Assembly: GCF_003340495.1 (NCBI RefSeq) | Contig: NZ_QASA01000001.1 | Span: 1,736,001-1,800,000, forward strand | Length of the DNA: 64,000 nucleotides | Source of the DNA: Adhaeribacter pallidiroseus | Lineage (GTDB): Bacteria > Bacteroidota > Bacteroidia > Cytophagales > Hymenobacteraceae | Direction of reading: 5' to 3' | In this document: positions 1 to 9,989 of the stretch, in pieces | Position numbering within the stretch: the stretch's first letter is position 1 | How the letters are laid out: each line of letters opens with the position of its first letter | Notes under the pieces: model-generated | Seen by the model: only the letters and a program-made list of their open reading frames with translations | Told to the model about the DNA's origin: nothing | Database searches by the model: none | Made by a program: the position numbers and the translations under genes

Positions 1-259
1 GTAATCCATGTTTATGGATAGACTATTTTGTTTCCGTAATTTATTAAATACTAATTGAAATATAAAGGCTTTTTTTAAATTATAGAAATAGCTACCGCAC
101 TTTCAAAAAAAATTATCAAAAGTATTTTATAAGTAAGTTTGTTCTTTATCTCTTTTTACCGTGAAGCACCCATCATAAAATTCACCTTAATGCTAGTAAA
201 TATTTAGGTAAAGAGGACTAATGGAAACTGGTATTTAGTGTAAAATCATTATCCTGGAA

Positions 260-313
260 TTAAAAATCCCGGATTTTACGAGGTATAGAACCTGTAAAAT
301 CCGGGATTTTTAA
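260..313. terminator. Perfect 20-bp hairpin, bidirectional terminator
   Basis: A perfect 20-base inverted repeat (260-279 with 294-313, 14-base loop) carries A/T runs at both outer ends, so it can terminate in both directions. It lies about 100 bases beyond the stop of the minus-strand dehydrogenase gene that ends at 416. The rest of 1-415 is A/T-rich and I see no gene in it. Confidence 0.7.
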
Positions 314-415
314 TAAGAGCTTTGATCCTGTATAATTGGTACTTGAATCTTTATAATGATGATAATATTTTAAAAATTTACTTGTATTTAATTTGATCCA
401 TACGATTATAAACCA

Positions 416-1927
416 TTACTCCGGTTTCACAAACTCGGTCATTTTAACTTTTGCATCTTTAGGTAAAGTTATTTTCCAAAGGTTGCCTGGGTTGCGCCCG
501 CTGTATTCAATCACATAAACTTCGTTACCCACCAGCACGGCATCCGTGGCTTCTTTAAAGCCATCTACCAGGCGAGTGGTTTTTACGTAGTAATTATCCG
601 CCGCTTTGTTGTAAGTCAGATCTAAATGTAATAAATCGGCTCCTTCTTCGGTAAAAGGCTTCATTAACACCGAACGGGCTCCCAAGGTGTAGCGGATTAC
701 AAAGCCTTCGCCTTTTAAATCCTTAGCTAAAACATTCTTCTTGTCGAAAAATAAACCTAAAGGCGAAGCGTGGGGCGTGAACGTGCTAATGGTTACGGCG
801 GTTTGATCGCCATCCACTACTTTGCCGGCATTGGTACGGTACTCGTTGGCAGCCGGACCCACATTTTGGATTCCCGGCGAGAACTTTACCCCGGTGGGTC
901 TTGGGGGAAATTCCGGGTCGTTGTGAAAATACCGCACCTGCCAGGCGTGGGCAAATTTATTGATGAACGGATCGGTTTCCGGACTGGGTTGCCAATCGGG
1001 GTATTGCTGCGGGTTTTCGATACCGCCCATGACCCAGGGAAATCCGTAATGGTGGCCTTCCCGGAGCCAGAACATGTCTTCGGGCATATCGTAATCCGCG
1101 GAATTGGAAACCCCGAATAAATTACCCGTACCATCAAAAGCTAGGTCGAAGGCGTTGCGAATGCCTTCCGCGTAAAGGTAGCCTGCGGCTTTTAATTGCT
1201 CTAAGTCGTTGGGCAAAAGCAGGTTTTTAGCTGTAACCGGAAAACGAAAAATGTTGGCGGTTAAAGCACCGTTGCGGGCATTCGGGTAAAAGCCGTCGTT
1301 ATCCTGTACTTCGCCGTGGTCGGTGCGGGCTCCGCTGTTTACGTAAATATATTTTTCATCCGGGCTAATTTCCAGAGCATTCCAACCATGGTCGAAAACA
1401 GTTTTGTTAGTACCGTATTCCACTGTATTAAACACCTCGGTGAGAATGGGTTTTCCGGAGGCCGGAATATCGAACCGCACCAGACGGCCGGTAGTACCTT
1501 TACCGTTGTTAGCCGTAGTATTGCCGCACAAAAATAAGCTGTTTTTTAAAAAAATGGCACCCTGCAACCGGGGAATGCCATGGTCCTGGGCCGTGAAAAT
1601 TTTTTGACTGGTGGGGTTATCTCCCTTGTTGTTTTTAATCCGGTACACGTCCCCATCGAAGGTAGTGTACCACAAGCTGCCGGTAGAAGCCTGGTACAGC
1701 AGCCGCACGGCTTTGGGTTCCACCAACATCCAATGTTTAATCTGGATATCGGGCCGCAAAGCACGTAATGGTTTTACAGCCGGAGTTGGGGCATCTTGTA
1801 TATTCGGGGTAATTTTTTCGGGATTGGGAGTCGGTGGTTTACTATCCTGGGCAGAAGCTAAAAAAGGGGTAATTTCCATCACCCCTAAAAAATACATAGT
1901 AACTAATACAGAACGAAAAACAGGCAT
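416..1927 (-). CDS. Exported PQQ-dependent sugar (glucose/sorbosone) dehydrogenase-like protein
   Basis: This 503-residue protein begins with a hydrophobic signal peptide ending near AQDSK (about residue 27) and a Pro-rich linker, then a beta-propeller-like body. Phrases such as GWNALEISPDEKYIYVNSG, the following R-x-x-H-G-E segment and a late GNLWKI segment resemble the soluble glucose/sorbosone dehydrogenase family, whose members oxidise sugars in the periplasm with PQQ. I did not verify every PQQ or calcium ligand, so the substrate is unknown and a non-catalytic propeller is possible. It is the last gene of a minus-strand run of exported proteins behind SusC/SusD. The gap to the amidohydrolase upstream is about 250 bases and a hairpin follows its stop. 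Confidence 0.7.
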   Translation of the reverse strand: MPVFRSVLVTMYFLGVMEITPFLASAQDSKPPTPNPEKITPNIQDAPTPAVKPLRALRPDIQIKHWMLVEPKAVRLLYQASTGSLWYTTFDGDVYRIKNNKGDNPTSQKIFTAQDHGIPRLQGAIFLKNSLFLCGNTTANNGKGTTGRLVRFDIPASGKPILTEVFNTVEYGTNKTVFDHGWNALEISPDEKYIYVNSGARTDHGEVQDNDGFYPNARNGALTANIFRFPVTAKNLLLPNDLEQLKAAGYLYAEGIRNAFDLAFDGTGNLFGVSNSADYDMPEDMFWLREGHHYGFPWVMGGIENPQQYPDWQPSPETDPFINKFAHAWQVRYFHNDPEFPPRPTGVKFSPGIQNVGPAANEYRTNAGKVVDGDQTAVTISTFTPHASPLGLFFDKKNVLAKDLKGEGFVIRYTLGARSVLMKPFTEEGADLLHLDLTYNKAADNYYVKTTRLVDGFKEATDAVLVGNEVYVIEYSGRNPGNLWKITLPKDAKVKMTEFVKPE

Positions 1928-2178
1928 GGAGTTTTTCCGGTTATTTTTTTGACGATGTGGGTAAATCTATTATGCTGCCCCTGAAAAGGATGTTTTTTTA
2001 AAATTTTAACCTCGACCCAACCTTTTTGCTTGGTCTATAAACTAGAAAATGAAGCAGCATTGGGGTACAAACTCCAGATGGAAACACAAACTCTATAAAA
2101 TAGTACGAATGATTCTTTTTAAACTAAACTCAGATCAGTAGGCGCCGCTACCAAACTGGATTAGTTAAACTATTTTAT

Positions 2179-3470
2179 TTAATGCGTGGCACCTTGCGCC
2201 GCCGCCCGGGGAGCACTCGGGGTGCGCGGTAAAACCACCGGCGTAGTAATGCCATTTAAGTTGTATACCACTTTACCGTCGCGGATGGTTAATTCGCATT
2301 CCAGTCTTTTATCGGTATCGATTTTATACCCGGTATAATCAAAAAGCCGAACTTACCTTTGCGAACGTTTAAAACGGCCACATCGGCCGGAGCACCCACC
2401 GATAAATGGCCCAGTTCTTCGTGTCTAATTACCTGCGCGGGAGTCCAGGAACTAGCCTTGATTACGCTTTGTAAATCCATGCCCATGGCCAGAAATTTAG
2501 ACATAGTGGTGAGCATGTCTTTCATCGACTCGTTCATGGAACCAATGTGAATATCGGTACTGATGGTGTTGGGATAAAACTTATCGGCCAGCGCCGGTAC
2601 GGCCTGCGAAAATGCAAAACTGATGCCGCCGTAACCCACGTCAAACACGATTCCGCGTTTTTGGGCTTCCCGTACAAACGGTTTTACTTTTTTGGTATTT
2701 AAATCCACAATGTATTCGCGGCTGGCCAGTTGGCCAAAAGCGTGCGTGAAGATATCGCCGGGGCGAAGGTGTTTGGTAAATAACTCTTCGATGGAAAGGG
2801 GAGGGTTGCTGCCGCCAAAGTCAATCATGACGGGTAGGCCACCGGCCAGTTTTCCCGCTTCCACCGCGCGGTCAACGGGTGTCCAATCCGGACCTTCGTA
2901 ATGCGCCACTTTAAAGCCTACCACATAATCCCGGTACTGACGGGCGGTATTGGCCGACAACTTGGAGTCCATGTCGTTGGTATTTTGCTCGTAATTGCCG
3001 CCGCGCATGCCTTCGCCCGAAATATTTAAAAAAGCGAGTACCCGGGTTTTAGAAGCATCAATGGTTTGCTTTTTATACGTCGGAAAAGTGCGCCAACCGG
3101 GACTACCGGCATCTACCACAGTAGTTACGCCATTCCGGAGAGTAAAACCATCGGGCGGAAAAGCATTGGGGCCATTCATGTAGGTTTGATCCATGTTGGT
3201 ACCGTAGAAGTGGTGCGTATGAATATCGATTAAACCGGGTGTCACATACAACCCTTTCGCGTCTACTACTTGGATGCCTTGTTTCGGGTCGATGTTTTTA
3301 GCCACCAAAGCTATTTTGCCTTCTTTGATAGCCACATCCATTGGGCCATCGATGTTATTCTTCGGATCTATGACGTGCCCGCCTTTGATAACAATATTGT
3401 ATGGCTGAGTCTGGGCAAATACAAGCGCGTACGGCAGCAGGCATAAAGCAGTAAATAAAGTTTTTAGCAT
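2179..3470 (-). CDS. Exported amidohydrolase/deacetylase metallohydrolase, frameshifted near the C-terminus
   Basis: The open frame runs 3470 to 2289 (393 residues): signal peptide (cut near AQTQP), then an amidohydrolase barrel with the metal motif HTH at H84/H86, a candidate carbamylated Lys in GFKVAHYEG, the GDIFTHAFG histidine and the STDIH aspartate. This resembles the dihydroorotase-like EF_0837 deacetylase group. The last residues of the open frame do not fit the family. Shifting by one base at the T5 run (plus-strand A5 at 2341-2345) continues as DYTGYKIDTDKRLECELTI and runs to a stop at 2179, which is a typical amidohydrolase tail. One base therefore seems missing, through sequencing error, mutation or slippage. 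The barrel itself is intact. Its neighbours (RidA, SusCD) suggest work on an amide or imine compound in the periplasm. Confidence 0.8.
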
Positions 3471-4099
3471 TGCTTATAAATTATATTGTAAACAATAATC
3501 AACCAACCTTTATAAAATTTCGGGCGGCATGATGGGTAAAAGTTTAGTAGTTTAATCTGTTTGATAAATGAGTTATTCAGGAAAAAATGTTTAAAAAATT
3601 TAATACTTATCCTTTATAATATGCACTTCTAAAAGGTGCAGGATTAATATTTAATTTTGTATTTGCTTACTATTAACTTTTGCTGCTGCGTAGCAAAATA
3701 GGTTCCTTCTGAATGACATCGATAAGAGTAACATCAAGCATAACATTTTAAAATTTAAAATTTTGCAACCTGCTATGCAAATAACAACCTAAGCCAAGTG
3801 CAAGTATTGGCGCTAAACTGTTCGAGCGTTCAGCGAGTTTTTAGCGTCTTGATTTTTTTGGTTCTTTTTGTATCAAGACAAAAAGAACAGAACCTAAGCA
3901 ATGAAACAACTTCACTCCGAAATCAGAAGTAATGCAGAATCGATACAAAAATGAATTTAAAAATTTTATATTGGAAGACACAGAAGTAAATCCGCGGTAA
4001 AGTAAAACTCGGTAAACAAATTTATTTTTCTGGTGCAAAAGCTTCCCTGCGGCAAAAATCAGCCACAGAAAAAGCTCTAAGCACCAGAAAAATTAAAAA
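3471..4099. repeat. Gene-free A/T-rich spacer with an 11-bp perfect hairpin
   Basis: No credible gene is present; a 65-codon frame here has low-complexity content. The clearest structure is a perfect 11-base inverted repeat, GTTCTTTTTGT at 3861-3871 with ACAAAAAGAAC at 3878-3888. Such poly-T/GTTC hairpins are common as dispersed intergenic repeats in this phylum. It may also end transcription of the RidA gene upstream. Confidence 0.5.
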
Positions 4100-4561
4100 T
4101 TACACGTAAGCAATACAATCCATTTCCACGAGCGAGTTACCCGGTACTCCACCATAAGTAGCCACGGTAGTCCGTACCGGCGGTTTGCTACCGAATTTGC
4201 CTTTGTACACTTCGTTCATGGCTTTGTAATCGTTCAGGTCGGCCAGGTACACGTTTACTTTTAACACTTTTTGCATCGACGAGCCCGCTTTAATTAATTC
4301 GGCTTCGAGTTCTTTTAAAACATGTTCGGCGTGGGCTTTTACGTCCCCTTCAAAATGCGCTCCTTTTCCCGCCACAAAAACTAAATTGCCGTGTTTGGTA
4401 GAACCCGAGAACAAGGGTACATCCTGAAACGTGGTAATGTTAAAGGCTTCTTTTTCATTGCCTTCCAGTTCTTTGGCTTTGGCTACTAAACTAAATCCGC
4501 CGAGACCGGCTACCGAAGCAAGTAATTTTTTTAAGATGGATCTTCTGGGAGTTGTGTTCAT
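4100..4561 (-). CDS. RidA/YjgF-family protein with an export signal
   Basis: This 153-residue protein starts with a twin-arginine-like leader (RRSILKKLLAS at residues 6-16, hydrophobic to about 28). The remainder is a full RidA/YjgF/UK114 domain. R130 (in PPVRTTV) and E146 (in LVEMDCIAYV) match the conserved substrate-binding Arg and the late Glu of imine/enamine deaminases. RidA proteins hydrolyse reactive 2-aminoacrylate-type imines, normally in the cytosol, so a leader is unusual. The gene lies between SusD and the exported amidohydrolase, all on the minus strand, suggesting a periplasmic step on an amino or imino compound. Confidence 0.85.
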   Translation of the reverse strand: MNTTPRRSILKKLLASVAGLGGFSLVAKAKELEGNEKEAFNITTFQDVPLFSGSTKHGNLVFVAGKGAHFEGDVKAHAEHVLKELEAELIKAGSSMQKVLKVNVYLADLNDYKAMNEVYKGKFGSKPPVRTTVATYGGVPGNSLVEMDCIAYV

Positions 4562-4651
4562 AGTGAATAATTTTTAGTCAGTTTATATCTGAAATGTACT
4601 AAATCCTTTTTTAATTAAGTAAGTAGGTTAAATTAGACTATCAAACTTCTT

Positions 4652-4792
4652 TGTCATTCTGGAAGAATCTTGTGCGTAGAAAGTTCTAGCAGAAGTTAAA
4701 ATCAGCAATAAATTAATGGTAAACAGGTAATAAAATTATTCCGGTTTCTACTATTTACGGCTCTGTTTTCAGAAGATTCTTCCAGAATGACA
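4652..4792. repeat. Palindromic element: 19-bp inverted repeats of the TCATTCTGGAAGAATC family
   Basis: TGTCATTCTGGAAGAATCT at 4652-4670 is exactly inverted at 4774-4792. The same core recurs, also inverted, at 26189-26249. It fills the gap between SusD and RidA and looks like a non-coding dispersed repeat (REP or MITE-like) that could fold as a long hairpin. Confidence 0.7.
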
Positions 4793-4821
4793 ATCCTATT
4801 ATTTAGCTTATTTCTGACTAC

Positions 4822-6351
4822 TTACTTATCCCACCAAATACGGGTTAAAAAAGTATTACCACCCAATCGGGTCACGGCTTCCTGTAAGTTTTGGGCATTT
4901 AAGCTTTCTTCGATGGTAGGGTATAACATGCGCCGGAAAATAGTGGCGTTGGTAGCGTTACCCGGAACATTGTTGGGTACTAATACAGGATAACCGGTGC
5001 GGCGCCAGTTGGCAAATACTTCCTGCGAATCCGGGAAAAGCGAAGCCCAGAACTGCGTGTGAATCTGCGTTAATTGCTCCTCGGTGGAACCAGTCGGATT
5101 ATACGGATGAGCGGCTAAATACACGTTGATGCGGGAGTCGGAAATTACGCCGGCCCCGCCCCAGAAGCCCCATTGTTTCATAGCGGAAATCACGCCGTTA
5201 TTGTATAAAGTTGCCGGCGTTTCGCCGGTGTACCAGCCGCGCAAAGCCGCTTCGGCGAGCAGGAAATTAATCTCGGCGCTGGTCATTAACAATACTGGAG
5301 TATCTAAACGCAGCAAGGTGGCCGGGTTCGGTTCGGAATAAGTTACAAAATCGGCGGGTTTGGTCTGGAAGTTTTGCGGCATGCCTTTTTGAATGGCCGC
5401 GGTGGTATCGGCTTTGCCGTTTTGCCACACTACCGACAGTACACCCAGGCGCGGATCGTTGTTATATTTTAAAAAATCGATGAAGGTATTGGCATATTTA
5501 CCGCCTTCGCGGTTGGTGCTGCCGTTCGCCGAAGAATAATCGCTAGATAGGTAAGCGTTGGCCAAGGGATTCTGGTTAATCGCCTGTCCGCCCGCAACGA
5601 ACATAATCTGGGCAATATCGGTATTGCTGGTAATAACGCCCCCCGCAATGGCTTTTCTCACCCAGGCTTCAGCCAGGGCCGCATCCACTTTGGTCAGGCG
5701 CATGCCTAAACGCAGCATTAAAGAATACCCGAATTTTTTCCATTTATCTACGTTGCCGCCGTAAATAACATCGGCGGTGCCAAAGGTAGGTTTGGCGGCA
5801 TCAAACTGGGCAGTAGCTTCTTCCAGCTCTTTCAGCATGTCTTTGTAAATAGCTTCCTGGGGGTCGTACTTCGGTTGCAGAATGCCTTCGCGGTAACCCA
5901 GACCGGCTTGCGAATACGGAATATCGCCGTATAAATCAGTAACGCGATGGAAACAGTAAGCGCGCCAAATGCGTGCCGCAGCCAGTTTATTTACATTATT
6001 CGGATCGTCTTTCACGCTCAAAATAACATCGGTAATTTCCTGAATTTCGTTGGTATAGGCACTGGTAAAAACGCCGTAGGGCGCGGAGCCTTGCAAAAAA
6101 ATGTATTTCGAGCCAAATCCGGCCACTTCGTTAAAACTGGTGGTGTACTGCATGGCGCCGTCGGCCCCACCTAAGCGGTTACGGGCCCCGTCGTACAAAG
6201 CCTTGCTGAACATAAACTCCGGCACAACCTGTTCGTAGGCGTTGGGGTTCACGTTCATTTCCTCAAAACCATCGTCGCAGGAAGTGACTGTTAAAAGCGT
6301 GGTGCAAAGTGTTAAACCCGATAAAAATTTAAAAAAATGATATGTTTTCAT
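4822..6351 (-). CDS. SusD/RagB-family nutrient-binding outer-membrane lipoprotein
   Basis: The 509-residue product has a lipoprotein signal with the lipobox cysteine at C25 (TVTSCDDGFEEMNVNPN), the usual SusD N-terminus. Alpha-helical TPR-like segments follow (for example AARIWRAYCFHRVTDLYGDIPY near residue 125), and the C-terminus is rich in tyrosine and tryptophan. SusD proteins sit on the cell surface as the lid over their SusC partner and capture the ligand. The gene starts 14 bases after the SusC stop, so the two are co-transcribed. No residue shows whether the ligand is a glycan, a peptide or a small molecule. The neighbouring amidohydrolase and RidA point away from a classical polysaccharide locus. 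Confidence 0.93.
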   Translation of the reverse strand: MKTYHFFKFLSGLTLCTTLLTVTSCDDGFEEMNVNPNAYEQVVPEFMFSKALYDGARNRLGGADGAMQYTTSFNEVAGFGSKYIFLQGSAPYGVFTSAYTNEIQEITDVILSVKDDPNNVNKLAAARIWRAYCFHRVTDLYGDIPYSQAGLGYREGILQPKYDPQEAIYKDMLKELEEATAQFDAAKPTFGTADVIYGGNVDKWKKFGYSLMLRLGMRLTKVDAALAEAWVRKAIAGGVITSNTDIAQIMFVAGGQAINQNPLANAYLSSDYSSANGSTNREGGKYANTFIDFLKYNNDPRLGVLSVVWQNGKADTTAAIQKGMPQNFQTKPADFVTYSEPNPATLLRLDTPVLLMTSAEINFLLAEAALRGWYTGETPATLYNNGVISAMKQWGFWGGAGVISDSRINVYLAAHPYNPTGSTEEQLTQIHTQFWASLFPDSQEVFANWRRTGYPVLVPNNVPGNATNATIFRRMLYPTIEESLNAQNLQEAVTRLGGNTFLTRIWWDK

Positions 6352-6365
6352 GATGGAGGTGCTGG

Positions 6366-9300
6366 TTAAAATTTAAGCATAAAATTTAGGCCCATGGTGC
6401 GGGTGCGGGGCAAACCAAACGATTCGAAACCTTGGGCATTGCCGTTGGTAAAGCTCGATTCCGGATCGAAGTTGTCGGTTTTGCGGTACAGGATGGCCAG
6501 GTTACGGGCCACGAATGAGATGGAAGCGCCTTGTAATTTCAGCAGGGGTATTTTGTTGGCCGGAATGTTATAGGTAAAAATCACCTGGCGCAGTTTTACA
6601 AAACTGCCATCGTGCAAGAACACGTCGGAGTAGTTTTTGTAGTTATCGTACCATACCCGCAAGTCCTTCACGGCTACTGTGCGCGAATAAGGGGCGCCTT
6701 CCGGCGTAACGCCGTTTACTTCCAAGCCATTTTCCCGGCCTGGTAAAGTCATTTTTAATAAACCCATCCGGATGCCGTATACTTCCATCATGGAAAATAC
6801 TTTGTTGCCGAATTTTCCGTCGAGCAATACGTTTAAGGAAAAGTTTTTATAGGTAAACTCGTTGGTTAAGCCCATGGTAAGCGGGGCCACGCCATTGCCT
6901 AATTGCTGCAACGGTGACCGTACCGGGAACCCGGATTTGGGATCGTAAATAACATTGCCGCTGGCATCTTTCGCCATGGTATAACCAGTAATAACGCCAT
7001 AAGGCTGGCCCACCGTGCTGTTTACGTTGGCGTAATTATTTACCGTGGTTGCCATTTGGATGGTATTTAAACCTTCGGCTAAGCTTACTACCCGGTTTTT
7101 GTTATAGGCAAAATTGTAGCTGGTGTTCCAGGTAAAATTCCCTTTTTGCACCGGTGTGCCGGTAATCAAGGTCTCGATGCCTTTGTTGTACATTTCACCC
7201 ACGTTCAGAATAATATTTTCGAAGCCGGAAGTAGGAGTGATGGCGGTAGATACAATATCGTTGGTGGTGGTGCGGTTATAAAGCGTTAAATCTAAACCCA
7301 GACGGCGGTTGAAAAATTGTAAATCCATGCCTACCTCGGTGGTGGTGGAGGTTAAGGGACCTAATTCGGGGTTAGAAATGGTAGTGCTGGTTACGTCCTG
7401 CAAAGGCACGGTACTGCTGGGAACCATGCTGTACGATAAATTAATCTGGTAGGGATTTGGTCCGCCGCCGCCCACCTGCGCCCACGAGGCCCGGAACTTA
7501 GCCAAGCTAATAGCTTTGGGTAATTGCAGGGCCTGCGACAAGATAAAACTACCACCCACCGATGGATAAAAAATGCTGTTATTCTTTGGGCTTAAAGTGG
7601 AGAACCAATCGTTGCGGCCGGTAAAAGTTAAGTAAGCAAAACCTTTGTAATCCAAATCTACGGAACCAAAAACCGAGTTGGTTTGCGTTTCGGAGAAGCT
7701 TTGCGATTGGGTAGTGTTGGTTAGATTAGAGAACGTGTAGAAAAACGGAATAATAAACTGGTTACCCGCCAGGTTATAACTCCTAATATAGTTGTTGCGG
7801 CGGTTTCCACCTGCTAAAACGTTCAAGCCAAAATTTTCGCTCAGGTTGGTGTTGTAGTTGGCCGTAAGCATGGCGTTGGTTTCGCTGGATTCATTGGTGA
7901 ACAGGCTCATTTCGCCTTTGCTGCCGGTCGTGTAAATGGTACCGGTCGGGATAACCGACTCGAAGTTGTAATTGCTGAAATCGCGGGCTACCTGGCCTTT
8001 CAGGTATAAATTATCGAGCAGATTAAACTGGATGCTGGCCTGCCCGATAAACCGGTTTTTAGTATCGTCGTTTTTAAATTTATTCACCACAAAGTACGCG
8101 TTGGTAGCTACGCCGGCATCGTTCCAGGGCGTTTCCATGCCCGCTGCATTGTAACCCGGACTTACCCAGCGCATGTCCACGGTATTGGCAATCATGTAGG
8201 GAGTCCAATTAGGGTTACCGGTGGCATCGCCGGCGCTCGGGCGATTGTGGGCTTGCTCGTTATTGTACTGGGCTAAAACTTCAATATTTATTCTTTTGCC
8301 AATTTTACTGTTCAGGCTTAAAGTAGCGTTTTTGCGGTCGTAAGTAGAGTTGGGCAGAATGGCTTTACTATCTAAATCGGATAAAGAAAACCGGAAATTC
8401 AAGGCTTCGGTGCCGCCGTTAAAAGCCAGGGTGTTGGTGAAGGTATTCCCGGTTTGGTAGAAATTTTTAATGTTATTCTTTTGCGCCACGTACGGATGCG
8501 TTTTACCATCGGCCGCGATAAACTCGGAGCCATCTATTTTAGCACCCCACGACCAACGCCCAGTTTGAATAGCTTGCGAAGCATCGGCCGGTTTGCGACC
8601 TTCCAGCCCTTGCCCGTACTCGTATTGCCAATCCGGCACAATGGCCACGTTTTCTAAAGTATAAGTAGAATTATATTGTACGCCAATGCCTTTTTGCGCT
8701 TTCCCCGATTTGGTAGTGATTAAAATAACGCCGTTGGCGGCGCGTGAACCGTACAAAGCCGCGGCGGTACCGCCTTTTAAAACCGAAATACTTTCGATAT
8801 CGTCGGGGTTAATGCCGGCAATGCCATCGCCGCGGTCTACGTTAGTGCCTCCGCCGTTGGTGGTGGCACTTCCGCCCGGAGTGGTATTATCCAGGGGCAT
8901 GCCGTTGATCACGTACAAAGGCGTGTTGGAACCAGCCAAGGAACCATTACCCCGGATAATTACCCGGCTGGAGCCGCCCGGACCGGTAGACAAACCAGTG
9001 GCATTTACCCCGGCAATTTTACCGGTTAACGCATTGGCAATGTTGTTTTCGCGGGCCTGGGTAAATTCATCGCCTTTCACTTCCGATACCGAGTAAGCCA
9101 AAGCTTTCTTTTCCCGCGAAATACCTAAAGCGGTTACCACTACTTCGTTCAACATTTTTTCATCGGCCACCAAGGTAATCGTGATTTCGGGACGACCGTT
9201 TAACGGCACCGTTTGGTTGGCGTAACCAATGTAGGAAAATATTAAGCTGGCGTTTTCCGGCGCGTTGAGCGTAAAAGTGCCACTCGCATCGGTAACGGTA

Positions 9301-9773
9301 CCTTGGGTCGTGCCGCTGATCTGGATGCTCACGCCCGGCAACGGCTCGCCTTTATCGTCCTGTACTTTGCCTTTTACATCAATGTTCAGCAATGCTTCCT
9401 TAACAGGGGCGGCTTTGGCCCGGATGATAATGGTTTTATCCAGCAAGGTGTAGGTAAGGGGCTGACCTTCCAGAATCAGGTTTAAGGCTTTTTCCAGAGA
9501 AACAGCTTTTAAATTTAAACTTACCGGTTTAGCGGTTTTTAACAGTTCGTTGTTGTAAATAAATAAGTAGCCACTTTGCTGGTGAATAATTTCAAATACT
9601 TTTTCCAGGGAGGTGTTTTTCTCCGTAATGGAAATACTTTGGGAGGAAGCTTTGGCACTTACTTGCAAAAATGCCACGGTGAGGAGCATGATCATCAGTT
9701 TCATAAGAAGAAGCTTTTTGAAAGAGTGCACATAGGGGATTGGTCTGCGTTTGCAGGGTAATTTTACTTTCAT
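6366..9773 (-). CDS. SusC/RagA-family TonB-linked outer-membrane transporter with STN domain
   Basis: This 1135-residue protein has, in order: a signal peptide (through about residue 45, ending SAKASSQ), an STN signalling domain (about 50-115), a carboxypeptidase-like regulatory Ig domain (GKVQDDKGEPLPGVSIQISG, about 130-210), a TonB plug (VVVTALGISREKKALAYSV, about 211-355), and a 22-strand-type barrel ending in GLNFMLKF with the terminal aromatic residue. It imports SusD-captured ligand using TonB energy. The STN domain is the version that signals to a FecR anti-sigma factor, which fits the FecR gene directly upstream (its stop lies 216 bases before this start). Length is normal for the family. 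Confidence 0.95.
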   Translation of the reverse strand: MKVKLPCKRRPIPYVHSFKKLLLMKLMIMLLTVAFLQVSAKASSQSISITEKNTSLEKVFEIIHQQSGYLFIYNNELLKTAKPVSLNLKAVSLEKALNLILEGQPLTYTLLDKTIIIRAKAAPVKEALLNIDVKGKVQDDKGEPLPGVSIQISGTTQGTVTDASGTFTLNAPENASLIFSYIGYANQTVPLNGRPEITITLVADEKMLNEVVVTALGISREKKALAYSVSEVKGDEFTQARENNIANALTGKIAGVNATGLSTGPGGSSRVIIRGNGSLAGSNTPLYVINGMPLDNTTPGGSATTNGGGTNVDRGDGIAGINPDDIESISVLKGGTAAALYGSRAANGVILITTKSGKAQKGIGVQYNSTYTLENVAIVPDWQYEYGQGLEGRKPADASQAIQTGRWSWGAKIDGSEFIAADGKTHPYVAQKNNIKNFYQTGNTFTNTLAFNGGTEALNFRFSLSDLDSKAILPNSTYDRKNATLSLNSKIGKRINIEVLAQYNNEQAHNRPSAGDATGNPNWTPYMIANTVDMRWVSPGYNAAGMETPWNDAGVATNAYFVVNKFKNDDTKNRFIGQASIQFNLLDNLYLKGQVARDFSNYNFESVIPTGTIYTTGSKGEMSLFTNESSETNAMLTANYNTNLSENFGLNVLAGGNRRNNYIRSYNLAGNQFIIPFFYTFSNLTNTTQSQSFSETQTNSVFGSVDLDYKGFAYLTFTGRNDWFSTLSPKNNSIFYPSVGGSFILSQALQLPKAISLAKFRASWAQVGGGGPNPYQINLSYSMVPSSTVPLQDVTSTTISNPELGPLTSTTTEVGMDLQFFNRRLGLDLTLYNRTTTNDIVSTAITPTSGFENIILNVGEMYNKGIETLITGTPVQKGNFTWNTSYNFAYNKNRVVSLAEGLNTIQMATTVNNYANVNSTVGQPYGVITGYTMAKDASGNVIYDPKSGFPVRSPLQQLGNGVAPLTMGLTNEFTYKNFSLNVLLDGKFGNKVFSMMEVYGIRMGLLKMTLPGRENGLEVNGVTPEGAPYSRTVAVKDLRVWYDNYKNYSDVFLHDGSFVKLRQVIFTYNIPANKIPLLKLQGASISFVARNLAILYRKTDNFDPESSFTNGNAQGFESFGLPRTRTMGLNFMLKF

Positions 9774-9842
9774 AAATTTGCTTTAAGGATGAAAAGATTT
9801 AGTACTGGGAATTATTAAGTCAACAAATTAGTCCTTGTTTAC

Positions 9843-9876
9843 ACCAGTAGCGCGCCAACGCTACTGGTCTTTTTTT
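9843..9876 (+). terminator. 10-bp GC hairpin with T run, plus-oriented, in the SusC leader
   Basis: ACCAGTAGCG (9843-9852) pairs with CGCTACTGGT (9859-9868) and is followed by T at 9870-9876. As an intrinsic terminator it works only for plus-strand transcription, yet no plus gene lies to its left. On the minus strand the same hairpin, without a U tract, sits about 70-100 bases upstream of the SusC start. Confidence 0.5.
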
Positions 9877-9965
9877 AGAGCTAATCTTCTTTATTTTTTA
9901 AATTTTAGATCACCTGAAAGCCGAAAATTCCAATTCAGGAGAAGGCCGGAACCTGATTTTTTTAA

Positions 9966-9988
9966 AAAAGCCTGTAAAATAAAGGCTT
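9966..9988 (-). terminator. Small intrinsic terminator after FecR
   Basis: Read on the minus strand, AAGCCT and AGGCTT form a 6-7 bp stem followed by a run of T. It lies directly beyond the FecR stop codon. It may attenuate read-through into SusC. Confidence 0.45.
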
Positions 9989-9989
9989 C

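Noticed and set aside
3841-4038. 65-codon minus-strand frame in the gap between RidA and the amidohydrolase
   Set aside because: It overlaps a poly-T hairpin repeat, has low-complexity composition and no start context or family likeness.
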